This document shows, one piece after another, positions 10,382-21,735 of a DNA stretch of 64,000 bases (within the stretch, counting starts at the first letter, position 1; every line of letters begins with the position of its first letter). The translations under genes were made by a program, and so were the position numbers. Source of the DNA: Echria macrotheca. Lineage: Eukaryota; Ascomycota; Sordariomycetes; Sordariales; Schizotheciaceae. The DNA lies in the NCBI GenBank assembly GCA_030411725.1, contig MU839830.1:930001-994000 (forward strand), read 5' to 3'. Below the pieces are notes generated by a model. It was not told where the DNA came from, did no database searches, and worked only from the letters and a program-made list of their open reading frames with translations.

Positions 10382-13300
10382 ATGGCGCGCGACATTCGAC
10401 GGAGTGCTTTGCAGCGGATCGCCGCCCTCTCTGCTGCCAATCCGTCGACGGCATTTGACAAGTCGGACCTCGCCAGACTCTGCAAAGCTGCTTCAAGCCA
10501 AACTCACCCCTATCCTGCCGTGAATGGCCAACACACACCGACTTCCAAACAACATCCAGGCAGTAGTCCTATGGTGAGTACACTTGCTGCCAATTCTTCT
10601 CGCCCCTGCACCTGTTGACTGGCGAGCGTAGACTATCCGCGAGTACGAAGTTCTGCTGGCGCTCTGCCAGGCCGCGCCGGTTCTCCGATCCTCCCAAAGC
10701 GCACAGAAGCTTGCGCGATACTTGATACCCCACCTGCAGGACATTCACAACAAGACCTTTGCGCCGTCGCCGTTTTTCCGGAAAGTTGAACCGTCGCCGA
10801 CCGAAGCGCTGAGCTACCACGTCACGGCGGCCCTGCTGTCCCTGGGCGTACACCATGCAGATGTCCAACAGCTCGTGTCGGATAGAATCGCCGTGTTCCT
10901 AAACGCTTGCGCGCACACAACGGAAAGCGTATCTCAGGCCGACGAAGATGATCCTGCGGCGTTGGAAGACGCCATCCGCATTGCCAACATCACCACTGCT
11001 TTGTTAGGATTCTTGGATGCAAGCTGCGCGCAGGCGGAGTTTTGGAAAACGGGAGGGCGCCTTGGCCTCGTGTCCCGGCTTCGTGATCTCCTTTCACAGT
11101 CGTTCTTGGTCGCGGTGGAGTCCGCGTTTTCCACCATACGCAATTCGCATTCTCACGACCGTAGGATCAGGGAGTGGAAAAGATGGCTCCGCCATTACGA
11201 GGACATCGGTCGACCGCTGGGAGCTATGCTTCTCCAGCGCAGTTTTATGTGGCTGCTCGTCGCCGCAACCTCTCTCTTGGTTGCTGAGGAGGACGCCCTC
11301 TGCGACACCCACGTGCTTGACATAATGATGTCTGGAATCGGACTTCGGCGGCCCCTCACGGCGAAAAGCAGCGAAACAGATTTCCGCTCCGTAGAAATCT
11401 ATGCCACGGTGGCCATCGACCAGATGAACTATCTCGAGTCAAGCGCGGATTTCGACAGCCTGTCGCCTGCTAAACAAAGGCTTGCATTTGCAGTCAAGGC
11501 CTGCGTTTTGATCAGTTATCTCAACGCCTCGACCCTCAACGAGGATGCGGCTGATGCCGAGGTCCTCATGTCGTGGCTTGAAGATACCCTCGGGGATCCA
11601 TCCAGTATGGCCGATGAACAGCTCGCCTGCGCAGTCTTGAAGTCGATGGCCCTCCTTTGCCGGGTTGCCCCGTCGTACGCCATTAATGTCAGCCGCTTGC
11701 TACCCAATGTTATACTGCGGAGTAGCAGCAGGCCGGGGATCGTCATGGTGGCCTCTAAATGCCTCGCTTTCGTCCTGCAAATGCTTTCAAAAGACGCTGT
11801 CATCACGACTTTGTACACACTTGGCAACGTTCTGGGCCCTGGGACTCAGCGCCCCACAACTAATGGGTTCAGCAGCGATGCCCAAGGTGTAGCCCACACT
11901 GTCGAAAGGCCGTCCACCAGCAGTTATCCCTCCCTCCAAGGATCCAGTGAAGAGGAGTCGTCGGTTGTCCAGGGAAATGTGGTGCAGGCTATTTGCGAGA
12001 TTGCAAGTGCCTGCAAGGACGAGAAGATTACGGGGCTTGCTCAGTCGATGCTTGCGCAGAAGATTGTCAAATTCAGCAGCCCTCTAGACGCGAGACTAGT
12101 TACGGGGGCTGCTTCTCTGGCACTCAGCGGCGGCCAATCCGAATTCCGCTACCTGCTCAAAAGATTTGCCACCGTCGCACACGATGCCGTGGTGGACAAT
12201 AGGGAGGATGTCCTGCATGCTGTATGTTTAGCTTACGGGTACTGTCTAATCTCACGCACTAATCTCTCATCAGGTCATGGAGGCCCGCGTTCACATCTCC
12301 GCCAATGTTCGAAAAGGATCCCCCCTCTACGACATCTACCTGGAGCATCTGCTTGATGGCATCATCTCGCAAGGGGATGCACACAGCCAACACTCACATC
12401 ACGCGAAAGATTCGGACGTAGAGCTCGCAGCTCGTGAGATAGCCCAGCTTCTGCGACCTCTAGCGGTATTCTTGTCTGCGAATGATCTAGCGTTTGATGG
12501 TACCACGGATGACGACGTCCACTCGATGCTTCGCGATGCCTGGTTCAACATCGTCGTTCACGGATTTACGCCGTTGACTGAGAGAGGCAACCAGTACATG
12601 AACGAACTCAAGATCATGGCTATTCATTCACCACCGCTCGTACTGGAGAACCGGGGTGAGCAAGACGAAAGTGACATTGAGCTCAATCCTATACTTCGGC
12701 GTGGGGAAAGCTCGGATAGAGAAGCCTTGAGGAAGAAGCATCTCGTGGAGCAGATACCAACCAGGAGCAGCGAGATCAGGGGCCTCAGCTATCGCAAGGT
12801 GATCTTTCTTCAAGCGGCTTTCCTCGTAGAAAGCCTGAGAGCCGATTCCGGCGATTGTACCAAGGCCTTGTCATACTTCCTGGAGCCGAGCATGCGACGA
12901 GGCGATGTCAGCCGCACGATGGATGGCATCATGAACGTTGTCGTGGACAGATATTTGAAGAAAACTCAAGACGCATCCATCTCTACCTTTTCTGCCCAGT
13001 ACGCCGCTGGGCAACTCGCCAAGATTCTGTGCGGCTGTTGCCACCGCATAGAACGAGTCCAGCAAGCTGCGTATGGTTGCGCGGACCGAATCATCAAGGC
13101 GATCCCCTCTGCTTTGTGCCAAAGATCGTCACTGTTCGCGCTCCTAGAGCTCCTATCACTGATGTGGTCCAGCAGGCTTGAGGCAGAGACGGATAGATAC
13201 GAGCCACGGACCACATTCAAATCAAAGAAGGGCAATGTTACGGTTGAACTTTCGGATGATTACCAGTTCAGACTGTTGACGCTCACGGCCTTGCACGAAA

Positions 13301-16300
13301 AAGCACGTGGCTGGTTGATGGGCGCTATCGACATCGCGCCTGCTGATGTGAAGGGTCTCCTGCAGACATACCTATCAGAGTTTGACGACGAGGAGTCTTA
13401 TGGGCACATCTCTTTGGGGAGGTCTTTCGCCGTTGAAATTGCGTCTGCGATCCCTGCGACAGATCAGAGGCTCTCCTCGTTGCAGCTTCTGGGCGATTGC
13501 CCCATCAACACCGCATCGGATTTCATGGCTCAATACACCAAGCGCCAAGAGTATCGATACTCCGAGGCTCTCCCGGATCATAGTCTCGAATGGTTGAGCT
13601 TCATGCGCCTCGATCGTCGTTCTTCATTCCTCCCAGCACCTGATAACGAGAGCGCCGATGCTCTCACAGCTCTTTCGCATATCGAAAGGCGCATCCTCGA
13701 GCGAAAGACTGCATCGTTGGCGGACGTGAGAGATATCCTTCGGCGTGCCGCCGCTTTGCTATGCCGCAGTGAAAAGGATGAATGTTCCATCATTCACTTC
13801 CTCGTCAGCATCCCGTTTGCGATGTTTACCAAGGAATCCATCAAGCTTGGAATCTCTCTGTGGCTAGGGGTCATGAACGAAAATCCGCGCATGGAGCCTC
13901 GAATTCTGGCTGAGATTGCGCAGCAGTGGGAGTTTTCGATCCAGAGGAGACTTGGGCTGTTCAGCCGGAGCATTACCAGCCCGGATCCCTTCTTCCTCAG
14001 GGCCGAGTTTGCACCAAGTGACAGCGTCACCATCGCAAAGCGCAAGCACCACATTCACAACCTCCTCGCGCCACACACCAGGCTTCTGCAGTTCTTCAAC
14101 AGCCACTATAATGCTACCCGTCTCGGCAATCCAGATACCCACTCCATCTTCCTCCGCATGCTGGATGTTACCTTGGATGCCCTGAAGACTTCGACGCCGC
14201 ATCCTATGGCTAGAGAGATCCGTTTCCAGACGGTTCTCTTCGGCTTGAGAGTGCTCAAAACCAGCACAACAATTGGTGCTATCGCGCAATGGAGACTGAA
14301 AGATTTGCTCCTGACCGCAGGCCTCAGCTGGTTCAACTTTGCACCGCGTTGGTCCTTTGGCAGTAACAATCTGCAGCTCAAGACTGAAATCAGGCTCATC
14401 TCAGATGTTTTGATGGCCCTTAGAGCTACCGGACAGATTGGTGCACAAGCTGTCGGCAGTATCAGACCGCTTGTTGCCAAGGAGAAGTTGCTGCAGCTTC
14501 TCCTGGAGAATGAGCAGTTCAGACTCACAGTGTGGGTCCATCCTCTGAATGACATTCCCAAATCGCAACTACCATCTCCTCCTATGAGCAAGGGTACAGT
14601 CGAGGTAAGTAATAACTCTTTGCTGCTCCATTACGTCCCATACTCACTCCCTCTAGGCTGCCATCCAACCGCTAGTCAGGACAGCATGGGCAGAGAGTCC
14701 TTCGCTTGCTGTGCATCTGGCGTCTCGGTTCCCGTACCCTCGCGTTCATAAGGAAGTCCGATGGCTGCTTCTGAACTTCCCTGCAAAGGCTGCCACGGAG
14801 CCGGAGGCTCTGCCTATCCTCATCGATGGCTCGCTTCCCAGTGATGTCAGCTTCCAACTCAAGGTTAGCAACCCACTCCGAACCACCAAGAAGCTTGGCT
14901 AAACTGTCTAGTACTTACTCTTCTGGGCTCCTGTCAATCCCATCACCGCGGTCACCTTTTTCCTACCGACTTATCGTAATCATCCTTACCTGATTCAATA
15001 CGCAATGAGGGCCCTGGAGAGTCACTCTGTCGATGTCACCTTCTTTTATGTGCCCCAGATCGTCCAGACGCTTCGTTACGACGCCTTGGGTTATGTTGAG
15101 CGCTACATCCTGGAAACGGCACAGTTCTCCCAGCTGTTTGCCCACCAGATCATCTGGAATATGAAGGCAAACGCCTATAAGGACGACGATTCAAAGATTG
15201 TAGGTTCATTTCACTATGATACTCGTTCCAGAATCACACCTGCTGACAACCGAGCAGCCTGATGCCATCAAACCGACTCTCGACAAGGTAATGGGCCACA
15301 TGATCGACAGCTTTTCGCCCGTCGATCGGGAGTTTTACGAACGAGAGTTCGCCTTCTTCGACGAAGTGACCAGCATCTCAGGAAAGCTCAAACCTCTGAT
15401 CAAGAAATCGAAGCCCGAGAAAAAGCAGAAGATTGAAGAGGAACTGCGGAAAATCAAGGTGGAAGTCGGTGTCTATCTGCCGAGCAACCCCGACGGGGTT
15501 GTCATTGGCATCGACCGGAAATCTGGCAAACCCCTTCAGAGCCATGCCAAAGCGCCGTTCCTAGCCACCTTCCGCATCAAGAAAAACAAAGGGAGCGCGG
15601 AGGAAACGGAAGAACTGCTCGAAGACGAAGTAAGAGGAAAGCCAACCACCCATGATAACACGATCGAAGTCTGGCAATCGGCAATCTTCAAGGTGGGCGA
15701 TGACTGCCGTCAAGATGTCCTTGCGCTTCAAATGATTGCGGCTTTCCGCGGCATATTCCACACCGTCGGCCTGGATGTATACGTCTTCCCTTACCGAGTG
15801 ACTGCCACCGCTCCCGGATGTGGTGTGATTGACGTCCTCCCGAACTCCATCTCCCGAGATATGCTGGGAAGAGAAGCTGTCAACGGACTGTACGACTATT
15901 TTGTTTCCAAGTACGGGAACGAGGATTCGCTCCGCTTCCAACAGGCCCGGAACAACTTCGTGAAGAGCATGGCCGCTTACTCGGTCATCTCGTTCCTGCT
16001 CCAGTTCAAGGACCGACACAACGGCAACATAATGATTGACGACGCCGGGCACATTCTCCACATCGACTTTGGGTTCTGCTTCGACATTGCCCCCGGCGGC
16101 ATCAAGTTTGAGCGCGCCCCGTTCAAGCTCACATCGGAGATGCTCGCCGTCATGGGCGGCAGCCCGGACCACCAGTCGTTCAAGTGGTTCGAGGAGCTGT
16201 CTGTCAAGGCGTTCCTAGCCTCGCGGCAGTACGCCGAGAAGCTGTCCCAGATCGTCCTGCTCATGATGGACAGCGGGCTGCCATGCTTCAAGCCCGAGAG

Positions 16301-16451
16301 CGTGAAGCACTTCAAGGAGCGCTTCGTGCTGGAGAAGAGCGAGCGGGAGGCCGCCGACTTTATGAAGGACCTGATCAAGAAGAGCCACGCGAGTTATTCC
16401 ACTGGGTTTTACGATCAGTATCAACTGTTGACCAACGGAATCCCGTACTGA
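10382..16451 (+). CDS. STT4: Phosphatidylinositol 4-kinase III alpha (Stt4)
   Basis: Makes PI4P from phosphatidylinositol at the plasma membrane, feeding PI(4,5)P2 synthesis and cell-wall integrity signalling. Six exons (10382-10573, 10632-12221, 12274-14604, 14657-14863, 14912-15199, 15258-16451), all introns phase 0 and 52-58 nt, give 1,933 aa, near yeast Stt4 (1,900). The first 1,300 residues are alpha-helical solenoid. The lipid-kinase accessory region is about 1320-1530 (YLLFWAPVNPITAV, YVPQIVQTLRYDALGYVERY). The catalytic domain covers the last ~350 residues: GVYLPSNPDGVVIGID, GDDCRQDVLALQMIAAFR, the catalytic loop DRHNGNIM near 1788, and the metal-binding HIDFGF. It ends FYDQYQLLTNGIPY, as the family does. 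Key catalytic residues are intact. The gene diverges from PRE7 and converges with a cation transporter 310 bp away. Confidence 0.96.
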
Positions 16452-16760
16452 AAAGGCTTGTGGCGAGGTATTACTGTTGCACTGATTAGGATAGGAATGC
16501 TATCGTGCAAGATTATCGAGATAGTGCCGACCCCTATTATTAAACCTTGCTGGGAATCCTGTCGGAGCACGGCACCTTCGCTAGGTATCCAAACTTTGCT
16601 TTTCTCGACCAAATCATCCGCCAATTCGCACACGTGCGAAGATTACCCCTAAACCACGCCTGTATTCTACATAGAGCCCACGACATGTAAACCCTCGCTG
16701 ATGGATACCCTAAATTGAGTATAGAGTCTAGATTGCCGAACAGATTTTGGCGTATATCAA
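16452..16760. other. Tail-to-tail spacer between STT4 and the CDF gene
   Basis: A 309-bp convergent spacer that should contain both 3' UTRs. Nothing else is visible. Confidence 0.5.
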
Positions 16761-18816
16761 TCAGTTCGGCTGTTGCTGCAGATGAGTTGGCAGGTTGTAA
16801 CTGGCGTAATCCACATGTACGAATGCTCGGTCGACGATAGGAACCGACTCCAGCACGTACTGGAGACTCTCGCTGTTGTTTTACCATCAGACCAAATCTC
16901 GCAGATGGGTGTTGGCAAGGGGCAGGGCTTCTCACCTCAAGTCATGGCTGTCTCTCAGCGTTGTGCTGGCATCCAGCACGATGTCGACCTGTTCTGGGAT
17001 CAGGATCTTCAGCGATTGGAGAATTCCACAGCGTCTCATACCTCAACATTGAGCTTATCTCCAGCGTGGTATGCTTGTAAGCCCTGGATTTGCTTGATCG
17101 TTTTCGCGAATCGCATCGTCAAGTACAGCACTTTTAAGACCTGATCAGCAAAGTAGCAACCAAGAGATCACGGCGACCACGAACAAATATTTCTCTGGTC
17201 CGCTGTTGCCGAATATCCAGACAAGTGAGCGATATGCTCATAGGATGTCTGCGACCAGTTGAAGATGACGACTAGCGACAGCAGGAGGCCGCCCAAAGCA
17301 TCGAGCCACCATATCCTGGCATAGAATCCGACTTTTTGCAGCAGTTAGAAAACTTCTATCTCTCGCCAGTGAAGTCGTGGTACAAACTTATTGGGAAGGC
17401 AATTGACCCGGCATTGAAAATCACATCTGCAACATGTCAGACGGGCAGTACAGCGCAGCTCAGAACACATACCAGTGCTCGCATCCGAGGCCCTAGAATA
17501 GCTTATTAGTATGGCAATTCAGGGTGTCGCTGTTAATCTGGAACGGAGATAACTCACAAGGCTTGCACACTCGAATTCTTTACCATGCGGCACCATAGCC
17601 AGCACAATCCCTTGATGACGATTGTGCTCAGCATGATGATAATAGCAGGAATGCCACTTGAAAAAAGTCAGCGTATACTAGCGACACCTAAATCGCGTAG
17701 ACTCACAGTTCAATGATCTCGTGATTTGGCGAGGCAAGCCGTGAAACAGATTCCAGGGCAACCTGCACAAACGAGGTGATCATGATGACGGAAAATACGA
17801 GAACGGCCAGAGGCTCAAGACGGCGGCGCCCAACGGGATACCGGTACTGATCTTGCTTGCTGACAAGGACGGTGGTGATCCAGACGATAACAGTTGAGAG
17901 AAAGTCGAGCACTGCATCGACAAGACTGGCTAGGACCGACATGGACGGCACTGACATGACGACGACAAGTTTTCCAGCCAGCAAGATGACATTGGCGGCA
18001 AAATTGACGTAGATGGCAAGCGTCACGATGGGTGCGTCGCTGTCAACCTGATCATCCTCGAGCCACGGGATCTCTGGCTTCGGCCCGTCCACTTCGCCGC
18101 CATCTCCCCCCTCGCCGTCCAGGACATCATCGGTACAACCACTGAAGAGTGGTGTCGTCTCAGTTGGCCTGTAGATGTCTTTTGGCGTGCGCTTAACTTT
18201 CCGGGTCGGTTTCGCTGGCTGTCCGTTGGACGTGTCCCTGGAGTGGTGTTCTTCAGATATTGTTGCGGGAATTTCAACGCCTCGAAAGGCTGAGGCGGGC
18301 ATGTCATTGTATTCATTGAGCAGGTCGTGAGGGAGTGACGAGTCCAGTAGGCGGTCAATATACAAGTACTGCTGCACCAGGGAGTTGGTGCGTTCATAGT
18401 ACTCGCGTCTACAAGGAGGTCAGCACAACGGGCCGCGAGGCTGGTACGGAGCTGGGCAAGACCGACATGCTCTTCTTCATACAGGACAACTCCTCTTCGG
18501 TTTTCCAGTACCGTTCCCAGCGGTATCGAGGGTTGCTGCTCCCGATCAAGCGCATACTGCGCATGTGAGGCGCGTTCAGGATCGCACTCATGCGACGCTC
18601 ACGCGATTCCTCGCCGACATCTTCCCCAATCATCTCCTCCTCGTCGCGTGGAGTAGGCAACCCAGAGCGTTCCTGCGACAAGACGGAGCGTTCTCTGATA
18701 AGAGACGCAAGGGCGCCGTGGCCCTTGGGCGCAAGCGGCGGGTCATCTTGAAGGAGGAGGAATGATCCCCTACGGAACGGGTTCGGGGAGCGCCCGTATT
18801 GAGGCGGCGAGCTCAT
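16761..18816 (-). CDS. Cation diffusion facilitator family transporter
   Basis: Membrane transporter expected to move divalent metal (Mn, Fe or Zn) out of the cytosol in exchange for protons. Nine exons: 18816-18467, 18408-17707, 17656-17558, 17492-17473, 17426-17388, 17331-17185, 17130-17042, 16988-16936, 16872-16761; 536 aa. The long hydrophilic N-terminus includes NPRYRWERYWKTEEELS and EYYERTNSLVQQYLYIDRLL, typical of fungal members. TM2 carries LVDAVLDF, a DxxxD site as in Mn-type CDFs. The QYRYPVGRRRLEPL loop follows. TM5 reads IWWLDALGGLLLSLVV, with one Asp. The cytosolic tail (TMRFAKTIKQIQGLQAYHAG, SVPIVDRAFVHVDY) is the usual ferredoxin-like domain. Exon 4 is only 20 nt. Donors are mostly GTRNGT; GTCGGT and GTTCGT are weak, but frame and homology require them. 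Metal specificity is inferred. Confidence 0.88.
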
Positions 18817-21735
18817 CCTTGCGTTGGCGATGCTGCCGGCCTGCGAATTTGAGTCGCGACTGGGACAAAAAACCCCCCCAAAAAATAAAAAAATAAAATA
18901 AAAAGTAGCGAAGAACTCGGCGCCGATTCGAGGCAAAGGATAAGACAAGAAACTTAGAGCTCTTGGGTCGCCTTGGGTCCCTTCGAGTAACCAAGGAAGG
19001 ACGAAGGCAGCCTCAAATTGCCTTGGACCGGGTTCCCGAGTCAGTGATGAGCGGCGACTTAGAACACATTTGCCATCTCATGATAATCCGTCCCTACCAG
19101 CTGCACTGCCGTATCGGCCGTTTAGTGTACGTGGGGTGACGCTGCTCCCGCGTCTTGCTCGGGGCCTTTTTACTGGACCAAGCTTCTAGGTTGCTCATCG
19201 GAAACAGCGCTTCTTGTTTCGTTTGTCTCCTGGTTGCGCTCCGTGCTTTTTAGTTGTGGGGAAACCGAAAAACACACCCACACATCTTGGCCGTCACTTT
19301 GGTAATTTACTCGAACAGGGAGCACTGAAGTACCCATAAAACAAGAGTTGACGGCTCATTGGAAAATGCACATTAGTTCGGAGTCTAGTGTATAGGCGCT
19401 GTTTTCCAGGAAGCAGACCGCTTGGCGGCTACTCACCTCATGATGTTTCTCTTCACCGCGGCCCCGGTGCTCCCCAACGCGGAGGATTGGTGATGTCATG
19501 CCGCGGGGGGGAAACATCAAATCGAAGAGCCGTCCCGCGTCGCGGCGGTCAGCGAGTACCAAAAAACCCGGGTCTAGGAAGGCCGCCCTGCCGATCCGGC
19601 CAGGCTTGGTCTTTTCCGGGAGTTGAGACACTACCGCTGCGTCTGTCCGACTGCTTGTTTCAATTCACCCGGCAAGACGATTTGTTCCCGGTCTTCCGAA
19701 CCCGGACCCCTAGACACCAAGCCGCGAGTCGAGGCGCGTTCAGCTGAACAGGCGAGAAACACCCCCGCCGGACTGAATCGGATACGATTCACGTCTTCGC
19801 AGCAACGTCTTCCCGAGGGATCTCGCTGCGGCGCCTCCTCTCTCTCCCCTATCGAAGCATGAAGGCTGCTTGGGCGGTGATGCTGGCCATCAGCAAGCCA
19901 GTTGTGCGACCTTCAGCCACCAGTCCTCGAGAAACCCATCCGTATTTTCGTGGGCGTAAAACCTGGAAAGCGGATGTTGCTACCGTTGGGTGCGTCGGCG
20001 CGGTTCGTGCCACGTCCGAGGTACGGGTGCAGAGACCGAACGAACAATTGCGTAAGTGGTCGGATTTGCTTCGGTGGACCACGGTGGGCTTGTCCGCGGC
20101 AAAGGCTCGTGAGAAAAGGAAGAGCCACCAACAGTTCTCCGCAGGCCGGGTTATTAAATAGGTAGCTACAGATGAGATGCCGTACCCGACTGCGACCTTG
20201 TGAACACCAACACGGAAAGCCATTGGGCGCCGGCCGAGGCCAAATCCGGAGTTTGGATCCTTACCACAGTATGCAGCATTGTTGGACTGCCGTCGATGGC
20301 CACGATGGCCAGCTGGCCATGGCCAAGCCAAGAAGTCCGTCGCCATCGCGCTCCACCGAGGCATGAACGCGTCGTCCACAGCGACAGGGGCCCGGCGATC
20401 CCGGAGATCGACGTGGAAAGTCTGGTCACTGCCGCCGCTGTGCGCTCAGGTCGCATTGCTTTGCCCTGCCCTGCCTTCTCGGTCGGAGATTTGCAGCGCA
20501 GCCAACAACGAAGCCCACTCGGGCAACGTGTGCATTCTTCTGAACCAACCAGGCGACCTGAGAGGCATGCCGCTGTGCCGTGGCCACGCGAGTTCCAGTG
20601 ACTTTGCGAGAGTTGCAGCGCCTTCGGGTCCCCGAGCAAGGGACCACACCTGCTCTCGCCAACCAAAAAGCGCAAGGTTGAGGGAGAGGTGCTGTCGCCA
20701 TCGTCCTCCCCCCTGTCTTCACTAGTTCCTTCGCTCTCCCCACTTCCGTAATGCTGGCCGTGCCGAATCTGGAGAATAAAAATAATTACCTTCCAACCGC
20801 TCCTCCTCCTCTCTCGATCCTGCCTCTCTGGCTGGAGTGGTCTGGAGTTTGTCTTGTTGTCCTGTCTATTCGGATGCCAATCGTTCGTTCTACACTGCCT
20901 CTCGCTCTTCAGTCTCACCCGGGCTGTGCTTCTCCGTCCACCGGCTCGCCATTGCCCGTTGGCGTCGACCACATTGAACGCCTTCGGACCCCCTCTTGAC
21001 TTTTCCTCAGCGTCTTTTATCCAGAGTTGCTGTCGCTTTGACATCGTCACGATTCCTGCGCATTACTCTAACTCTGCTGCATCTGTTTTGACTATAAGAA
21101 CCGGCCGCGAGATAAATCTTATATCAAAGTTTCCTTGTTGCTTCTCCCCCAGCGCCGTAAGTGCGAACCTTCTGACATTCACTATTACCTCTTACCCCGG
21201 CTCCAAACAAGCAACAACGCTCGTCAGGATTGACGAGCTGTTGATGTTGTATTGAAGGTCGTCTGGAAACTTAAACCTCGTGGCATTCCAAGGGACGAAA
21301 GTTTTCGTCCAAGATGAGACCTCCGCATTGCAAGCAAGAATCTCTCTGGATGCTTCTCGCTCCAAATTTTGCCCACTTCCAGGCCAACCCCTGGCTTCCC
21401 AAACAACCTGGTCCCATTGGGGGAGTGGTGGGCCGCCCCCTGCTCGAACACCGCGCTTCCTTCATCCTTGCACATGAAGCGACTGACCTTTTGACTTCAA
21501 AAATATGCAGCCAGCCGACGTCTTGCCTTTCCACTGAGATCCACCAGACGAAAACACCTTACGACTTGTGGACCCGTCGAGATCGTCCAGTCCCCTCAAT
21601 TCTTCTTTCCGGAGACACTACATTGTTCCCCTCTCTCCGGCGGACCGCAAGCGACTCCAACGACGTTCACTTCCGCCTCCCTCGTATTCCGTTCGGCGTG
21701 TCGTAACGCACCTCGACGCTGCCACAATCGACTAT
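18817..21735. other. 2.9-kb divergent regulatory region
   Basis: Lies between the CDF gene (-) and the 897-aa gene (+), so it contains both promoters and probably long, pyrimidine-rich 5' leaders (C/T-rich from about 20,700). No gene is supported. The longest frame, 294 codons on the - strand at 20166-21050, is Arg/Ser-rich without a domain, and many frames overlap it. An A-rich run lies at 18879-18904, and a cluster of TGGCCA palindromes at 20297-20325. Confidence 0.45.
20297..20325. repeat. Cluster of TGGCCA palindromes
   Basis: Four TGGCCA units occur in 29 bp (20297, 20306, 20314, 20320). They form two overlapping perfect palindromes, TGGCCAGCTGGCCA (20306-20319) and TGGCCATGGCCA (20314-20325). 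It could be a multimeric transcription-factor site; this is inference. Confidence 0.7.

Noticed and set aside
15561..16172. 203-codon frame on the - strand
   Set aside because: Antisense shadow of the STT4 kinase domain.
20166..21050. 294-codon frame on the - strand
   Set aside because: Arg/Ser/Gly-rich translation without any recognisable domain, overlapped by several + strand frames, and in the promoter region of the 897-aa gene. Typical of G+C-rich non-coding DNA.
21314..21706. 130-codon + strand frame just upstream of the 897-aa gene
   Set aside because: Could be a long uORF, but it has no conserved features and overlaps other frames in the leader; not enough to call.
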